Below the pieces are notes generated by a model, which was not told the origin of the DNA, did not search any database, and saw only the letters and a list, made by a program, of their open reading frames with translations. Shown in pieces: positions 63,834-64,000 of a stretch of DNA of 64,000 nt. Each line of letters opens with the position of its first letter. Positions within the stretch are counted from its first letter, which is position 1. Source of the stretch: RHKX01 sp041393495 (GTDB lineage: Bacteria > Actinomycetota > Thermoleophilia > Solirubrobacterales > 70-9); the NCBI GenBank assembly GCA_041393495.1, contig JAWKKA010000004.1, forward strand, positions 62,001 through 126,000. Direction: 5' to 3'. A program made the position numbers and the translations under genes.

Positions 63834-64000
63834 GTGCCAGCCGTCCCGAAGAGGAGCCTCACCGACGACACGGCGGTCAGTCGGCTCGCCCGCGGCCGCT
63901 GGAGGGGCGAGATCGGCACCGAGTGGTTCGGTCCTCCCGGCCCCAACGGCGGCTTCATCGCGGCCCTCATCCTGCGTGCGATCCGCGCCGAGATCGCCGA
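63834..64000 (+). CDS. Acyl-CoA thioesterase-like protein (5' part only)
   Basis: Opens with GTG 63834 and continues past the window end; 55 codons are visible. TAVSRLARGRWRGEI and EWFGPPGPNGGFIAALILRA match the start of the TesB-like hot-dog thioesterase family, in which the second segment is the first long helix. GAGACT ends seven bases before the GTG, consistent with a leaderless start. Confidence 0.7.
   Translation, partial: MPAVPKRSLTDDTAVSRLARGRWRGEIGTEWFGPPGPNGGFIAALILRAIRAEIA

Overview
The window is a very GC-rich chromosomal segment in which most codons end in G or C. Its gene content fits a Gram-positive actinobacterium, most likely a deep-branching class such as Thermoleophilia. 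The indicators are a cell-wall-binding-repeat protein, meso-diaminopimelate synthesis, an F420-type (Ddn-like) nitroreductase, the ftsE-ftsX-ctp-rnr-smpB block, a tmRNA tag beginning ADSH, and many genes that appear to be leaderless. The taxon is inferred from gene content, not proven. No transposase, integrase, CRISPR array, rRNA or tRNA was seen.

Layout. 1-8.2 kb: a cell-wall-binding protein (cut by the window edge), an acyl-CoA dehydrogenase behind a TetR-type operator, an M23 peptidase, an alpha/beta hydrolase, and the aspartate-family operon lysA-hom-thrC. 8.3-20.3 kb: a PAS-PAS-GAF-GGDEF protein, then comF-hpf-secA, a secreted protein, a DUF2237 gene, prfB (with its programmed +1 frameshift), nadC, an Fpg/Nei glycosylase and nadA. 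20.3-31.9 kb: a DUF559 protein, a DUF389 membrane protein, ftsE-ftsX-ctp-rnr-smpB, a long Pro/Ala-rich helix-hairpin-helix protein, and ssrA (tmRNA, 31053-31420), which I identified by its tag reading frame and acceptor stem. 31.5-38.5 kb: small secreted and membrane proteins, a methyltransferase, a Ddn-like oxidoreductase, a Na+/H+ antiporter and a phosphatase.

38.5-54.8 kb is the accessory, catabolic part. An FAD-linked 2-hydroxyacid oxidase faces a tightly coupled operon: ThDP enzyme, class III aminotransferase, TIM-barrel isomerase/epimerase, Gfo/Idh dehydrogenase and FCD-GntR regulator. An aldehyde dehydrogenase (53.4 kb) looks like the original last gene of this operon. Between regulator and aldehyde dehydrogenase lies a 7.55-kb block bounded by a perfect 79-bp direct repeat, and the right-hand copy is the displaced 3' end of the gntR gene. 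The block carries a flavin monooxygenase and a LacI-controlled operon (ureohydrolase, nitrilase-type amidase, APC permease, metallophosphoesterase, nucleotidyltransferase) that looks built for uptake and stepwise nitrogen release from a guanidino or similar compound.

54.8-64 kb: glutamate synthase gltB-gltD, a polar amino-acid ABC transporter, and the start of a thioesterase gene.

A caution for every user of this sequence: hom, secA, gltB and gltD are broken by clusters of one- and two-base indels, several of them shortened G/C runs. All four are housekeeping genes whose conserved motifs continue in the neighbouring frame, so these are more likely sequence errors than real pseudogenes. The prfB frame break is different and genuine.
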